From an uncultured Bacilli bacterium (lineage in GTDB: Bacteria; Bacillota_I; Bacilli_A; RF39; UBA660), in assembly GCA_934101745.1 (NCBI GenBank), contig CAKOSD010000088.1, forward strand, positions 1-5,192: a stretch of DNA of 5,192 nucleotides, written 5' to 3'. The first letter of the stretch is position 1. The number at the start of each line of letters is the position of its first letter. The position numbers were made by a program, and so were the translations under genes. A model generated the notes under the pieces. That model was not told the DNA's origin. It saw only the letters and a program-made list of their open reading frames with translations, and ran no database searches. This document shows positions 4,793 to 5,192 of this stretch, in pieces.

Positions 4793-5192
4793 CTACTCTT
4801 TTTGACGTTTTAGCAATTTACTTCCTTGTTTACTTTGTAATTTAGATAAAATAGTATCAAGTAATGCTTGAATTTCAATACTATCTAATTCTAAGACAAC
4901 GGAGATTGTTTCTATACTAAATACTATATCATCTATAAGTCCATAATACATGGCATATAAAAGGGCCTCTTCCAAAGTAAATAAGGTTAATAAATCTTGA
5001 TAAGTTTGACTTTCTATAAAGATTTCTATCCTTCTCTTTACTTCTTCATCTAAAACATTTTTAGCAGGCATATTTTTAATATCATAATTTTTAGAATTTA
5101 ACAGCCTTCGTTCTATTTTGGAATATAAATCATGATAAAATTTGGGGTATATCTTTAAATCTAAGGTTTTAGTTAAATCACCGGCACACATC
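4793..5192 (-). CDS. Sigma-70 region 4-like protein, C-terminal part (5' end outside window)
   Basis: The frame is open to the right edge of the window, so the ATG at 5191 may be internal and the true start is probably outside. The visible 132 residues are charged and helical. Residues 62-115 read like a sigma-70 region 4 or related helix-turn-helix: YQDLLTLFTLEEALLYAMYYG (64-84), then FSIETISVVLELDSIEIQAL (91-110), then LSKLQ. The pattern is E-aliphatic-YG, FS-E-IA, and a second helix, as in the sigma-like helix-turn-helix proteins of gut Bacilli, which often carry this unit in tandem. Only one unit is visible. Key DNA-contact residues of true sigma region 4 are not convincingly present, so DNA binding and any promoter specificity are inference. 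The C-terminus is Lys/Gln-rich (KQGSKLLKRQKE). The gene is followed by a hairpin and then serS with its own promoter. Confidence 0.45.
   Translation of the reverse strand, partial: MCAGDLTKTLDLKIYPKFYHDLYSKIERRLLNSKNYDIKNMPAKNVLDEEVKRRIEIFIESQTYQDLLTLFTLEEALLYAMYYGLIDDIVFSIETISVVLELDSIEIQALLDTILSKLQSKQGSKLLKRQKE

Noticed and set aside
1..5192. Mobile element, CRISPR array, tRNA or rRNA genes
   Set aside because: No transposase or integrase motifs, spaced direct repeats, tRNA cloverleaf with CCA/TTCGA-type arm, or rRNA-like sequence were seen on either strand.

Overview
The window is AT-rich throughout. It has strong Shine-Dalgarno sequences of the AAGGAG type, a tRNA-responsive T-box leader and intrinsic terminators ending in U-tracts. 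Together these point to a low-GC Gram-positive bacterium (Bacillota, or a Mollicutes-related gut lineage such as RF39-like Bacilli; the lineage is inferred). Tryptophans at conserved positions in pheS and serS use TGG and no in-frame TGA is needed, so the standard bacterial code fits.

Layout, right to left on the minus strand. At the right edge is the C-terminal end of a protein with a sigma-70 region 4-like helical segment (4793-5192). After a 78-bp gap with its own promoter comes serS (3425-4714), a complete seryl-tRNA synthetase of a divergent type with archaeal/eukaryotic-like motifs; it ends in an intrinsic terminator at 3384-3417. Convergent to it on the plus strand is a 264-residue protein resembling the zinc-dependent phospholipase C family (2538-3332), with a terminator at 3344-3380. 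Divergent from that gene is pncC (1685-2188), a stand-alone CinA C-terminal-domain protein. Between them, on the minus strand, lies a decayed C-terminal remnant of rdgB/HAM1 (about 2222-2398) carrying two opposite single-base frameshifts in A-runs. The left third is the pheST operon: an extended -10 promoter, a complete phenylalanine T-box with UUC specifier and terminator (1345-1558), pheS (260-1312), and the first 89 codons of pheT (1-267), which overlaps the end of pheS by 8 bp.

Functionally this is mostly housekeeping. PheST and SerRS charge tRNAs, and uncharged tRNA-Phe is expected to switch on pheST through the T-box. PncC (NMN deamidation) and the RdgB remnant (removal of non-canonical purine NTPs) are both nucleotide-cleaning enzymes, and their adjacency suggests an older rdgB-pncC gene pair of which only pncC survives. 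I see no mobile element, CRISPR array, tRNA or rRNA, and no clear new system. The most distinctive observations are the rdgB remnant running in frame into pncC, the divergent SerRS, the altered PncC loop, and the sigma-like and phospholipase-like proteins of unclear role.
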